Of a stretch of 57,178 bases of DNA, positions 9,150-17,645 are shown one piece after another. The stretch comes from Piscinibacter sp. (GTDB lineage: Bacteria; Pseudomonadota; Gammaproteobacteria; Burkholderiales; Burkholderiaceae_C): positions 1-57,178 of the forward strand of contig JAHBZL010000035.1 of the NCBI GenBank assembly GCA_019635485.1, read 5' to 3'. Every line of letters starts with the position of its first letter. Within the stretch, counting starts at the first letter, position 1. Below the pieces are notes generated by a model, which did no database searches, was not told the DNA's origin, and saw only the letters and a list, made by a program, of their open reading frames with translations. The position numbers and the translations under genes were made by a program.

Positions 9150-9175
9150 GGGCCGGTCGCGAGACCGGCCCTTTT
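9150..9175 (+). terminator. Rho-independent terminator of the porin gene
   Basis: A 9-bp perfect GC-rich stem (9150-9158 with 9163-9171) closed by a GCGA tetraloop is followed directly by TTTT and then ACTTT. It lies 26 bases after the porin stop and is the clearest intrinsic terminator in the window. Confidence 0.9.
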
Positions 9176-9205
9176 ACTTTGCCGCCCTCAAGGCCCCGCG
9201 CGGGG

Positions 9206-9799
9206 TCACCCCAGGAAGTAGCGCTTCAGCCCCGCGAGGATCATCTCGACGGCGATCGCCGTCAGCACCAGCCCCATCAGCTTCTCGGTGGCGGCCACGA
9301 CCGAATCGCCGACCCAGCGCCGGATACGCTCGCACAGCAGCAGCACGAGGCCGGAGACGGCCATCGCACAGGTCAGCGCGGCGGCCCAGGTCAGCATCCT
9401 CTCCGGTTGGCGCGAGGCGAGCAGCAGCACGGTGGCCATCGCCGACGGGCCGGCCAGCAGCGGCACGGCCAGCGGGAAGATCAGCGGCTCGCGCCCCTCC
9501 GGCGTGCCGTACACGCCGCCCTCGGCGCTGAAGATCATGCGGATCGCGACCATCAGCAGGATCACCCCGCCGGCCACCTCGAGCGAGCGCTCCGACAGGC
9601 GCATCACGCTCAGGAAGGTCTCGCCCAGGAACATGAACGCCAGCAGCACGCCGAAGGCGATCGTCACTTCGCGCAGCGCGACGCGCCGGCGCCGTTCACG
9701 CGGTACGGTGGCCATGATCGGGATGAAGATCGGCAGGCTGCCCAGCGGGTCGAGCACCAGCAGCAGCAGGATGAGCGCGGAGACGAAGCTGTGGTCCAT
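9206..9799 (-). CDS. MarC family integral membrane protein
   Basis: 197 residues of almost entirely hydrophobic sequence forming about six helices, matching the MarC/UPF0056 family. Family signatures are the N-terminal LVLDPLGSLPIFIPI and the mid-protein PLAVPLLAGPSAMATV, two related half-repeats carrying the conserved Pro-Gly positions. Members were once linked to multiple antibiotic resistance; that role was withdrawn and the transported substrate remains unknown. ATG 9799 (MDHSFVSAL) matches the typical family start; ATG 9820 adds seven residues and is an alternative. The gene runs divergently from the first MalT-like regulator with a gap of less than 60 bases, so it could share an operator with it. 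Confidence 0.9.
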   Translation of the reverse strand: MDHSFVSALILLLLVLDPLGSLPIFIPIMATVPRERRRRVALREVTIAFGVLLAFMFLGETFLSVMRLSERSLEVAGGVILLMVAIRMIFSAEGGVYGTPEGREPLIFPLAVPLLAGPSAMATVLLLASRQPERMLTWAAALTCAMAVSGLVLLLCERIRRWVGDSVVAATEKLMGLVLTAIAVEMILAGLKRYFLG

Positions 9800-9808
9800 G
9801 GGGCCGGC

Positions 9809-9830
9809 ATTCTCCGGCATGGCCGAGAAT
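9809..9830. promoter_or_regulatory. Inverted repeat in the marC/MalT-like divergent gap
   Basis: ATTCTC (9809-9814) and GAGAAT (9825-9830) are perfect inverted arms with a 10-base spacer that itself is partly symmetric. The element lies between two divergent starts in a gap of about 57 bases, a sensible place for an operator acting on both genes. No regulator is identified. Confidence 0.3.
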
Positions 9831-9856
9831 TCGAGCTCTCCGTTGCCGCTGACACC

Positions 9857-12592
9857 GTGAGCCCGAGCTTCGCCTTCACCAAGATCCAGGCCCCGCGCCA
9901 GCGCGCCGGGCTGGTCGAACGCGGGCCGCTGCAAGCGCGGCTGGGCGACGCGCTGGCCACGCAGCGGGTCGTGCTGCTGTGCGCCCCGGCGGGCTTCGGC
10001 AAGACCGCGCTGCTGTCCGCGACGCTGGCCAGCCTGGTCCCTGCAGTGCCGGCCGCCTGGGTCTCGCTGGACGAGGACGACGACCTGCAGCGCCTGCTGG
10101 CCTGCTTGGTCGCGGCGCTCGAGCCCTTCGATCTGCCCTGGCGGACCGCGCCGGAGGCGCTCGTCGCGCTGGCCGGCGGGAGCCGCGCCGACCGCCGCCA
10201 GAGCGTCGACGCGGTGATCAACGCGCTCGCCGCCGCGGATGCACCGCACGCGCTGCTCGCGCTCGACGATCTGCACCGGATCACCGATCCCACCGCCTTC
10301 GAATGGCTCGACGCCTTGATCGAGCGCCTGCCGCCGGCCTGGACCGTCGCGCTGTCCACCCGGGCCGAGCCGCCGCTGGCACTGCCGCGCTGGCGCGCCG
10401 CGGGCGACCTCGCCGAGTTTCGTGAACCGGACCTGCGCTTCACGCCCGAAGAGGTGCACTCGCTCGGTCGTCTGGCCGGCGCGTCGAGCCTCGCCCTGGC
10501 GGCGGACGACATCGACCTGCTGCTGGCGCGCACCGGCGGCTGGGTGGCCGGGCTGCGCCTGGCATTGCGGGCACCCGCCGGCGAAGGGCTGGCGTGGTCG
10601 CACGCCGGCAGCGCACTGGACCGCCACGCCTTCGACTACCTGGCCAGCGAGGTCCTCGACGAGCTGCCGGACGATCTGCGGCGCTTCCTGCTGCGCTGCT
10701 CGGTGCTCCCGGAACTGAGCGCGGCCCGCTGCGAGGACCTGCTCGGCGAGCCCGGCGCGGGCCGTCACCTGGCCGAGATCGAACGCCGCGGCCTGTTCGC
10801 CTCGGTGCTCGACGACGGCGCACTGGCCCTGCGCCTGCACGACCTGTTTCGGGACTTCCTGGAGGATCGCCTGCGCCGCGAGGCCCCGCAGGATTGGCCG
10901 TTGCTGCTGCGCCGCGCCGCGGCCAGCGAGCCCGACGATGCCCGCCGGGTGGGCGGCCTGCTGCGCGCCGGCGACTGGGCCGGCGCGGAGGCCGCCCTGG
11001 ATGCGGTGGCACGCGACTGGCTCGGCGCCGGCCTGGTGGCGCAGACGCGCCGCCTGCTCGAGCAGTTCCCGCCCGAATGGCAGGCGAAGTCGGCGCGGCT
11101 CGCGCTCCTGCAGGGGCTGGCCGCCTGGGCGGCGTGGGAATTCGTCGCGATGGACGAGCACTTCGAACGCGCCCACCGGATCGCGGCGGCCGCGGGCGAG
11201 CGCGACATGGCCCTGCGCACACGCGCCTACCAGGCGCTCGGCCACTGCCAGATGGACCGGCGCGAGGCGGCCGCCGACGCGCTGGCCGAGCTGCGTGCCC
11301 AGCCGCTGCCGGACGATGTCGCGATCACGATGCTGACCGCGGCGCTCTGGTACGCCGGCGACTACGGCCCGGCCGGGCATGCGGCGGCCTGCATCGAGGA
11401 GCGCAATCGGCTGCTGCTGCGCGTCGACGACGCCAGCCTCTGGTACCAGGCGACGCCGAACCCGCGCGACATCATGCTGCCCGGTACGCGGCTGCCGCTG
11501 CGCACCTTCATCGACGGTGCGCTGGCACAGCCCGGCGAGCGGGCCACGCCGCTGCGGGCCATCGCCACCCTGATGCAGGGCCTGATCGCCCTGTGGGAAG
11601 GTGACGCCGTGCTGGCCGCGCAGCGGCTGGCCGAAGCCGAAGGCGCCGCGCGCTGGCTGGGTCGGCCGCGCAACGTGTGCACGCTGCTCGCCCTCGCCCG
11701 CGGCTGGCAGCACGCCCTGTGCGGCGACCTCGACGCCTGCCGCGCCGCGATGGACGAACTGCTGGCCGATCCGGACCGCGAGCCGCCCGGGCCGCGCCAG
11801 CAGAAGCTGCGCCGCTACATGCAGGGGCAGGCGCTGCGGCTGGCGATGACCGCCGGTGACGCCGAGACCGCACGGCACCTCGTCGCGGCCCTCGGCAACG
11901 GGCAGGCGCCTGGCAGTGAACGCATCGCCCAGCGGGCACGCGAGGCGGTGCTGCCGGCGTTCGCGGCCGAACTCGCCCAGGACTGGCCGGCGGCCGCGCG
12001 CGCCTGGCAGGCCGCGCTGGCCGATCCCGGCGGCCTCGAGTGGTACGGCCTGCGCACCGACGGCCAGCTGCGCGCAGCGGCGGCCTGCCTGCGCTGCGGC
12101 GACCCGCGCACGGCCGAGGCGCTGGTCGAGCAGGCCCGGGCGCGCTGCGCCGCCGATGGCTGGGCCGGTCCGGCGCTGCTGGCCGGCCCCGCGGTGCTCG
12201 CCGTCCTGGCCGAGGGCCTGGCGGCCACGTCCGTGCACGCCGTGCTGGCCGCCTGGCTGGCGGCGGCTCAGCGTCTGCGTCGCCCGCGCCTGGCCGACGC
12301 GGCGCCGCTGCGCGCGGCCTGGCCGCTGCCGGGCGACGCGCTGCCCTCCGCCAATCCGGCATCGGTCCCCTCGGCCATCCCGCGGCCGCCGGCCGACCAT
12401 GACCTGAGCCAGCGCGAGTGCGAGGTGCTCGACCGCATCGCCGCCGGCGACAGCAACAAGGTGATCGCACGCGCGTTCGGGCTCAGCCCGCATACCGTCA
12501 AGCGGCACGTGGCCAACATCCTGGACAAGCTCGGGCTGGCCTCGCGCGGACAGGCTGCCGCGTGGTGGCGCTCGCGCGGCGGCGGCGGATGA
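9857..12592 (+). CDS. MalT-like LuxR family ATPase regulator, copy 1
   Basis: 911 residues with the signal-transduction ATPase (STAND) layout of MalT: an N-terminal NTPase with Walker A CAPAGFGKT (about 42-50) and Walker B ALLALDDLH, an arginine/proline element PPLALPRWR, a winged-helix region, a long helical tetratricopeptide-like sensor domain (about 350-800), and a C-terminal LuxR helix-turn-helix of about 60 residues (LSQRECEVLDRIAAGDS, SPHTVKRHV). Such proteins bind a ligand in the sensor domain, oligomerise with ATP and activate transcription. GTG 9857 was chosen because the protein then begins like its downstream paralogue (FAxTKIQxPR); the open frame upstream overlaps marC antisense and is not real. 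A second copy follows 16 bases later. The ligand is unknown. Confidence 0.9.
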   Translation: MSPSFAFTKIQAPRQRAGLVERGPLQARLGDALATQRVVLLCAPAGFGKTALLSATLASLVPAVPAAWVSLDEDDDLQRLLACLVAALEPFDLPWRTAPEALVALAGGSRADRRQSVDAVINALAAADAPHALLALDDLHRITDPTAFEWLDALIERLPPAWTVALSTRAEPPLALPRWRAAGDLAEFREPDLRFTPEEVHSLGRLAGASSLALAADDIDLLLARTGGWVAGLRLALRAPAGEGLAWSHAGSALDRHAFDYLASEVLDELPDDLRRFLLRCSVLPELSAARCEDLLGEPGAGRHLAEIERRGLFASVLDDGALALRLHDLFRDFLEDRLRREAPQDWPLLLRRAAASEPDDARRVGGLLRAGDWAGAEAALDAVARDWLGAGLVAQTRRLLEQFPPEWQAKSARLALLQGLAAWAAWEFVAMDEHFERAHRIAAAAGERDMALRTRAYQALGHCQMDRREAAADALAELRAQPLPDDVAITMLTAALWYAGDYGPAGHAAACIEERNRLLLRVDDASLWYQATPNPRDIMLPGTRLPLRTFIDGALAQPGERATPLRAIATLMQGLIALWEGDAVLAAQRLAEAEGAARWLGRPRNVCTLLALARGWQHALCGDLDACRAAMDELLADPDREPPGPRQQKLRRYMQGQALRLAMTAGDAETARHLVAALGNGQAPGSERIAQRAREAVLPAFAAELAQDWPAAARAWQAALADPGGLEWYGLRTDGQLRAAAACLRCGDPRTAEALVEQARARCAADGWAGPALLAGPAVLAVLAEGLAATSVHAVLAAWLAAAQRLRRPRLADAAPLRAAWPLPGDALPSANPASVPSAIPRPPADHDLSQRECEVLDRIAAGDSNKVIARAFGLSPHTVKRHVANILDKLGLASRGQAAAWWRSRGGGG

Positions 12593-12608
12593 AGGACACT
12601 CCGGGCCC

Positions 12609-15293
12609 ATGCCCGGAACCGGATTCGCCCAGACCAAGATCCAGCCTCCGCGCCTGCGCCCGGGCCTGGTGGCCCGCGAGGGCCTCGAGGCGGCGCTCGG
12701 TGATGCGCTGGCGCAGCAGCGCCTGGTGCTGCTCAGCGCGCCCGCCGGCTTCGGCAAGACCGCGGCGCTGACGCGCCAGCTGGCGCAGCTGCCGCCGGGC
12801 ACGGGCGTCGCCTGGGTCTCGGCCGACGCCGATGACGACCTCGGCCGCTTCGCCGACTGCCTGCTCGCCGCCCTCGATCCCTTCGACCTGCCCTGGCGCA
12901 CCGCACCGGAAGCCCTGGTCGGGGCGCTGGACAGCGGCCGGGCCGCGCTCGCCGCGCTCGCCTCCGAGCTCGTCAACGCGCTGCTGCGCACCGAGCTGCC
13001 GCGCGGCCTGATCGTCATCGAGGACAGCCACCGCATCGAGGACCCGGCGGTGTTCCGCTTCCTGGACCTGTTGCTCGAGCGGCTGCCGCACCACTGGGGG
13101 CTGGTGGTGGCGGGCCGTGTCGACCCGCCCCTCGCGCTGGCCCGCTGGCGCGCCCGCGGCGAGCTCGCCGAGTTCCGGCAGGATCAGCTGCGCTTCGACG
13201 ACGCCGAGGTTCGGCGGCTGCTCGACGCGGTCGCCCCTGGCCGCGACCTGGGCGAGTTGCGCACGCTGCTGGAGCGCGTCGAAGGGTGGGCCGCGGGCCT
13301 GCGGCTCGTGCTGGGCAGCGGCGGCGATGCGCGCGCGGTGCGCGCCGGTGCCGGCCAGCGGCACCTGTTCGATTTCCTGGCCAGCGAGGTGCTCGACGGC
13401 ATGCCTGCCGAGCTGCGCGGCTTCCTGCTGCGCTGCGCCGTGCTGCCGGAACTGAGCGTGGCGCGCTGCGCCGCAGTGTCCGGCCATCCGGATGCGGCTC
13501 GCCTGCTCGAGCAGGTCGAGCAGCGCGGGCTGTTCGTCAGCGTGCTGGACGAACAGCAGCCGGTGCTGCGCCTGCACGACCTGTTCCGTGACTTCCTCGA
13601 GGATCGCCTCGCGCGCGAGCTCCCGGACGAGTTGCCGGCACTGCTGCAGCGCGCGGCCGACGGCGAGCCCGATCCGACACGGCGCATCGGCTACCTCGCC
13701 CGAGCCGGCGCCTGGGCGCAGGCCGAGGCGGCGCTCGCGCAGGTCGGCGCCGGGCTGGTGGCCGGCGGCGCCGTGCCGCAGGTGCTGCGCCTGCTCGAGC
13801 AGTTCCCGCCCGACTGGCGCGACGCGTCACCGCGCCTCGCGCAGCTGCGCGGCCTGTGCGCCTGGGCGCACTGGGACATCGTCGCGATGTGCGCCTCGCT
13901 CGAGCAGGCGGCCGAACGCTTCGACCGGGCCGGCGACGCGCGCGCGGCGCAGCATGCGCGGGCCCAGCAGGTGATCGGCCTGACGGCCTGCGGCGCCGTG
14001 CCGCAGGCGATGGCCCTGCTCGCCCGCGTGCTGGCCGGGCCGCAGGACGAGGTGCTCGCCATCACCGTGGCGCAGGCGCAGAGCTGGCACGCCCTGGCGG
14101 CGCTGCGCATGCAGGAGGTGGCGCCGCCGCTGGGCCGGATGGTCGAGGCACTCGAACGCGCCGGCACGCCGATGGCCTGGTTCCAGGGCGTACCGCCGAC
14201 CGCGATGATCGGCCTGCCCGGCACCCGGGCGGTGATGCAGCGGTACGTCGACGGCGCGCTGGCGCGCACGCCGGCCGATCCGCCGGCGCCGCTGCGGGTG
14301 CTGGCGGAGATCCTGCAGGCCGGGCTGCGACTGTGGGCCGGCGAGCACGAACCGGCGGTGCAGGCGCTGCGCGCCGCCGAGGCGGATTGCCGCTGGCTGA
14401 ACCGGCCACCCAACCTGATCGGCCACCTGAACACCTACGCGGCGCTGGCCCACGCAGTGCGCGGCGAACGCGATGCCGCCCTCGCCGCCGCCGATGCGCG
14501 CCTGGCCGGCCTCACCGACGACCCGCGCACCAGCGGTCGCGAGACGGTCTGGCTGAACCACTTCCTGTTCTTCAAGCTGCGGGTCGCCGCCGCGCTGGAC
14601 GACACCGCGACCGTCCGGACCCTGGCCGAGGCGCTGGCCGCCCAGCCCAATCCGGCCGAACCGCCGACGCTGCTGCCCGAGCGCATGACGCTGCCCGCCC
14701 GACTGGCCGAAATCGACGGCCGCTCGGAGGCAGCGGCCGAAGGTTTCGCCGCCGCCCTGCAGGACGCCGCACGGATCGACTTCTACGGTCAGGCCCGCGA
14801 GGTGCGCCTGCGCCTGGCCGCGGCCTGCCTGAGGCTGGGTCGGCCCGAGGCGGCCGCCGGGGCGCTGGCCCCGCTGTTCGCGGGATCGGCCGAGGGCGAG
14901 CCGGGCGGTGCCCTGCTCGCCGGCCGGGCCGTGCTGGGGCGGCTGGCCGCGGCGGACTGGGGCGGGCACCTGCCGGACGCGGGCGTGGCGTTGCTGCGGC
15001 GCTGGGCCGGGATGGCCGGAGCGACCGACGCGGCGCCGCCCGCGACGGCGCATCCACCTACGACGTCGGCCCCGGTCGGCGCACCACAGCCGGAGCCGGC
15101 CAGCGGCCTCAGCCAGCGCGAGCTCGAGGTGCTGGCCCGGCTGGCGGCGGGCGACAGCAACAAGCTGATCGCGCGGGCATTCGACCTCAGCCCGCACACC
15201 GTCAAGCGGCACGTCGCGAACATCCTCGACAAGCTGGCGCTGCAGTCGCGCGGCCAGGCCGCTGCCTGGTACCAGGGGCGTTCGCTGCACTGA
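12609..15293 (+). CDS. MalT-like LuxR family ATPase regulator, copy 2
   Basis: 894 residues with the same architecture as the preceding gene: Walker A SAPAGFGKT (about 43-51), Walker B-like LIVIEDSHR, the PPLALARWR element, a helical sensor region and a C-terminal LuxR helix-turn-helix (LSQRELEVLARLAAGDS, SPHTVKRHV). The two proteins align over their entire length, strongest in the ATPase and DNA-binding ends and weakest in the sensor region, the pattern expected of a tandem duplication followed by divergence in ligand recognition. The Walker B region has Glu-Asp where copy 1 has Asp-Asp. The short 16-base gap implies cotranscription. The HTH recognition helices are nearly the same, so both may bind the same DNA sites, perhaps as heteromers. 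Confidence 0.9.
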   Translation: MPGTGFAQTKIQPPRLRPGLVAREGLEAALGDALAQQRLVLLSAPAGFGKTAALTRQLAQLPPGTGVAWVSADADDDLGRFADCLLAALDPFDLPWRTAPEALVGALDSGRAALAALASELVNALLRTELPRGLIVIEDSHRIEDPAVFRFLDLLLERLPHHWGLVVAGRVDPPLALARWRARGELAEFRQDQLRFDDAEVRRLLDAVAPGRDLGELRTLLERVEGWAAGLRLVLGSGGDARAVRAGAGQRHLFDFLASEVLDGMPAELRGFLLRCAVLPELSVARCAAVSGHPDAARLLEQVEQRGLFVSVLDEQQPVLRLHDLFRDFLEDRLARELPDELPALLQRAADGEPDPTRRIGYLARAGAWAQAEAALAQVGAGLVAGGAVPQVLRLLEQFPPDWRDASPRLAQLRGLCAWAHWDIVAMCASLEQAAERFDRAGDARAAQHARAQQVIGLTACGAVPQAMALLARVLAGPQDEVLAITVAQAQSWHALAALRMQEVAPPLGRMVEALERAGTPMAWFQGVPPTAMIGLPGTRAVMQRYVDGALARTPADPPAPLRVLAEILQAGLRLWAGEHEPAVQALRAAEADCRWLNRPPNLIGHLNTYAALAHAVRGERDAALAAADARLAGLTDDPRTSGRETVWLNHFLFFKLRVAAALDDTATVRTLAEALAAQPNPAEPPTLLPERMTLPARLAEIDGRSEAAAEGFAAALQDAARIDFYGQAREVRLRLAAACLRLGRPEAAAGALAPLFAGSAEGEPGGALLAGRAVLGRLAAADWGGHLPDAGVALLRRWAGMAGATDAAPPATAHPPTTSAPVGAPQPEPASGLSQRELEVLARLAAGDSNKLIARAFDLSPHTVKRHVANILDKLALQSRGQAAAWYQGRSLH

Positions 15294-15387
15294 GCCGCCG
15301 GATGGCTCCTCCGGGCGATGCCGCCGGGCGGCCGCCTCGGGACACTGCAGGCTTCGGTCATCCTGCCCCGCCGACCGGGGCCCGCCC

Positions 15388-15879
15388 ATGTACGTCGTCC
15401 ACCATGCCCACCTCGCCTGCCGGACCCTGGAAGGCCAGCGGCACCTCATCGTCGCCGGGCGCGAGCAGGGCATCGACGCGTTCCAGGTCGGGCTGAGCAC
15501 GCTGGAACCGGGCGCGGCCACGGTCGAGCTGCAGCACGACGGGCAGCTGGTCGCGCTGGCGCTGCAGGGCGGCGGCAAGCTGCTCGTGGACGGCGGCCCG
15601 CAGCGCTTCCACGCGCCGTGCTCGATGCTGATACCGCCGGGGCGTCCGTACCGCGTCGCCAACAACGGCAGCGTGCCGCTGCAGCTCGTGTGGGTCTGCA
15701 CCCGGCCACCACGGGCCGTGGCCCCCTCCCCCGAAAGCGGTGGCCCGTCGCCGGACGGGCCATGGCTCCTTCAGCCGATGCCGGAAGGCTCCTCCGACGG
15801 AACACTGGCGGACATGCCGCTGCGCAAGGCGGCAGATCCGCAAGAACCGCCCAACGACCACGACGAGGACCGCCCATGA
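15388..15879 (+). CDS. Small cupin-fold protein
   Basis: 163 residues. Residues about 35-110 have a single cupin beta-barrel pattern: a strand-rich section with GGGKLLVDGG followed by IPPGRPYRVAN, which matches the second cupin motif. The metal ligands are poor: the first motif has only one histidine (LQHDG) and the second has Tyr where His is normal, so this is probably a non-metal or sensory cupin. The last ~50 residues are Pro/Ser/Asp-rich and look disordered. It lies 94 bases after the second MalT-like regulator, and its stop overlaps the hemerythrin ATG (ATGA), so those two are coupled. A role in sensing or binding a small ligand is inference only. Confidence 0.75.
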   Translation: MYVVHHAHLACRTLEGQRHLIVAGREQGIDAFQVGLSTLEPGAATVELQHDGQLVALALQGGGKLLVDGGPQRFHAPCSMLIPPGRPYRVANNGSVPLQLVWVCTRPPRAVAPSPESGGPSPDGPWLLQPMPEGSSDGTLADMPLRKAADPQEPPNDHDEDRP

Positions 15880-16613
15880 ACACGCCCGCCGCCGCCGCCC
15901 GCACCGCCCCGGCCGCCACCGTTGCCCGCTTCGACATGTACGTGTCGATCCATAAGGCGCTGCGCCACTTCATGACCGACACGCTGCACCGCGTCGGCCG
16001 CCTGGATGTCACCGACGCCGACGAGGTGACGCGGGTGCTGGGCCAGGTCGACACGCTGCTGACCCTGTGCCTGGACCACGTGCACAACGAGAACCGCTTC
16101 GTGCACACCGCGATCGAGGCACGCCAGCCCGGCAGCGCCGCCCGCACCGCCGAGGACCATGTCGAGCACCTGGAGAGCATCGACGTGCTGCGCCACGAGA
16201 CGCGTGCGCTGGCCGGCGCGCCGGCCGCCGAGCGCAACGCGCTGGCGCTGCGCCTGTACCGCCACCTCGCGCTGTTCGTGGCGGACAACTTCCAGCACAT
16301 GCACTTCGAGGAAACCCACAACAACGCCGCGCTCTGGGCCGCCTACAGCGACGAGGAGCTGCTGGGCATCCATCGCAGCATCCTGGCCGCGCTGCCGCTG
16401 GAGGAGACGCTGCTGGTCTCGCGCTGGATGATCCCCGCCAGCAACCCGGCCGAGCGCGCCGCGATCGTCGGTGGCATGAAGGCCGGCGCCCCCGCGCCGG
16501 TGTTCGCGCAGGTGGTCGACGCATTCCGCCCGCACCTGGACGAGACGGCCTGGGACAAGCTGGCACGCGCCATCGGCGTCGCGCAGCAGCCCGGCCTGGT
16601 CGACGTCCGCTGA
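15876..16613 (+). CDS. Hemerythrin-like domain protein
   Basis: 245 residues. The histidine and carboxylate pattern of a hemerythrin-type four-helix bundle is visible: SIHKALRH near residue 25, DHVHNENRF near 65, EDHVEHLE near 90, and FQHMHFEETHNN near 145. These give enough ligands for a non-haem diiron centre that binds O2 or NO, or acts in iron-sulphur repair or redox sensing. The C-terminal ~75 residues (from about 170) are an added helical region outside the core domain. Translation is coupled to the cupin gene by an ATGA overlap. The physiological ligand is unknown; the following diheme cytochrome gene makes a redox role plausible. Confidence 0.85.
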   Translation: MNTPAAAARTAPAATVARFDMYVSIHKALRHFMTDTLHRVGRLDVTDADEVTRVLGQVDTLLTLCLDHVHNENRFVHTAIEARQPGSAARTAEDHVEHLESIDVLRHETRALAGAPAAERNALALRLYRHLALFVADNFQHMHFEETHNNAALWAAYSDEELLGIHRSILAALPLEETLLVSRWMIPASNPAERAAIVGGMKAGAPAPVFAQVVDAFRPHLDETAWDKLARAIGVAQQPGLVDVR

Positions 16614-16650
16614 TCGCCCCGTTACCTGCCACGAGCGGCGCGCGCCGCCG

Positions 16651-16690
16651 GTCGCCCGACGCCCGGTGAACCCACCGGGCGCCGGGCGAC
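16651..16690. repeat. Long near-perfect hairpin between hemerythrin and cytochrome genes
   Basis: An 18-bp stem (16651-16668 with 16673-16690) contains a single A/C mismatch and a 4-base AACC loop. There is no T-run after it, so it is not a classical terminator. It could be a Rho-assisted or mRNA-stabilising hairpin or a REP-like element separating the two transcription units. Confidence 0.6.
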
Positions 16691-16720
16691 GGCCGTCGCA
16701 CGCGCCCCGGAAATCGTCCC

Positions 16721-17626
16721 ATGCGAACCTGGATCATCCGCATCGTCTTCGCGCTGGTCGCCCTGCTGGCCTGCGCCGCGCTGGGCGCCGTCGCCCTCGC
16801 AAGCTACGGCGAGCGCAAGGCCCGGCGCCACGTCGAACTGACCGTCGCCGCGGTGGCCATCCCCACCGAAGCGACCGCCATCGAGCGGGGCCGCTACCTG
16901 TTCCGCTCGCGCGGCTGCGCCGATTGCCATGGCATCGACGGCACCGGACACGATGTCGTCAACGACGGCAAGGGCCTGCACGTGCGCGCACCGGCCATCA
17001 CGCCGCACCCGGACAACGCGGTTGCTCGTTATGCCGACGTCGACTGGGTCCGCACCATCCGCCACGGCGTCGCGCCGGGCGGCCGGCCGCTGCTGATCAT
17101 GCCGAGCGAGGACTACAACCGTTTCACCGATGCGGACGTCGGCGCGCTGATCGCCTATCTGCGCCAGTTGCCGCCGCTGCCTGGCGCCGGCGCACTGATC
17201 GAACTGCCCCTGCCCGTGCGGGCGCTGTACGGTGCGGGCGTGATCCGCGACGCGGCGGCGAAGATCGATCACTCGCGGCCGCCGTCGGTGCCGGTGCCGG
17301 AGGCCGTGACGCCGGAACACGGCGCCTACGTGGCCAACACCTGCATCGGCTGCCACGGCGCGGGCCTCGCGGGTGGCCGCATCCCCGGCGCACCGCCGGA
17401 CTGGCCCGCCGCGGCCAACCTGACACCCGGCAGCGGCAGCGCGATGACGACCTATGCCGATGTCCAGGCCTTCGTGTCGATGATGCGCAGCGGCCGCCGC
17501 CCGGACGGCAGCGCCGTCAGCCCGGTGATGCCGTTCGCCGCGCTGAAGGAGATGAACGACACCGACCTGCAGGCGCTGTACCTGCACCTGAAACGACTGC
17601 CACCGCGCGACGGCGGCACCCGCTGA
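16721..17626 (+). CDS. Membrane-anchored diheme cytochrome c
   Basis: 301 residues. An N-terminal hydrophobic helix (about 5-28, no clear cleavage site) is followed by two class-I cytochrome c domains. Haem motifs are CADCH (66-70) and CIGCH (208-212); plausible distal methionines are in LLIMPSEDY (Met127) and SPVMPF in the second domain. The IMPSEDY segment and overall size resemble the cytochrome subunits that accept electrons from periplasmic alcohol, aldehyde or gluconate dehydrogenases, although those usually carry three haems. It should move electrons in the periplasm towards the respiratory chain. No dehydrogenase partner is next to it; the small lipoprotein gene follows after 19 bases and is likely cotranscribed. 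Confidence 0.9.
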   Translation: MRTWIIRIVFALVALLACAALGAVALASYGERKARRHVELTVAAVAIPTEATAIERGRYLFRSRGCADCHGIDGTGHDVVNDGKGLHVRAPAITPHPDNAVARYADVDWVRTIRHGVAPGGRPLLIMPSEDYNRFTDADVGALIAYLRQLPPLPGAGALIELPLPVRALYGAGVIRDAAAKIDHSRPPSVPVPEAVTPEHGAYVANTCIGCHGAGLAGGRIPGAPPDWPAAANLTPGSGSAMTTYADVQAFVSMMRSGRRPDGSAVSPVMPFAALKEMNDTDLQALYLHLKRLPPRDGGTR

Positions 17627-17645
17627 CGAACCCGAGGAGCTTTCG

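Noticed and set aside
9179-9856. N-terminal extension of the first MalT-like gene
   Set aside because: It is antisense to marC, Gln/Arg/His-rich, and absent from the paralogue; GTG 9857 restores alignment between the two.
9206-13036. Very long minus-strand frame containing MarC
   Set aside because: Only the last ~200 residues look like a protein (MarC). The rest is antisense to the two MalT-like genes.
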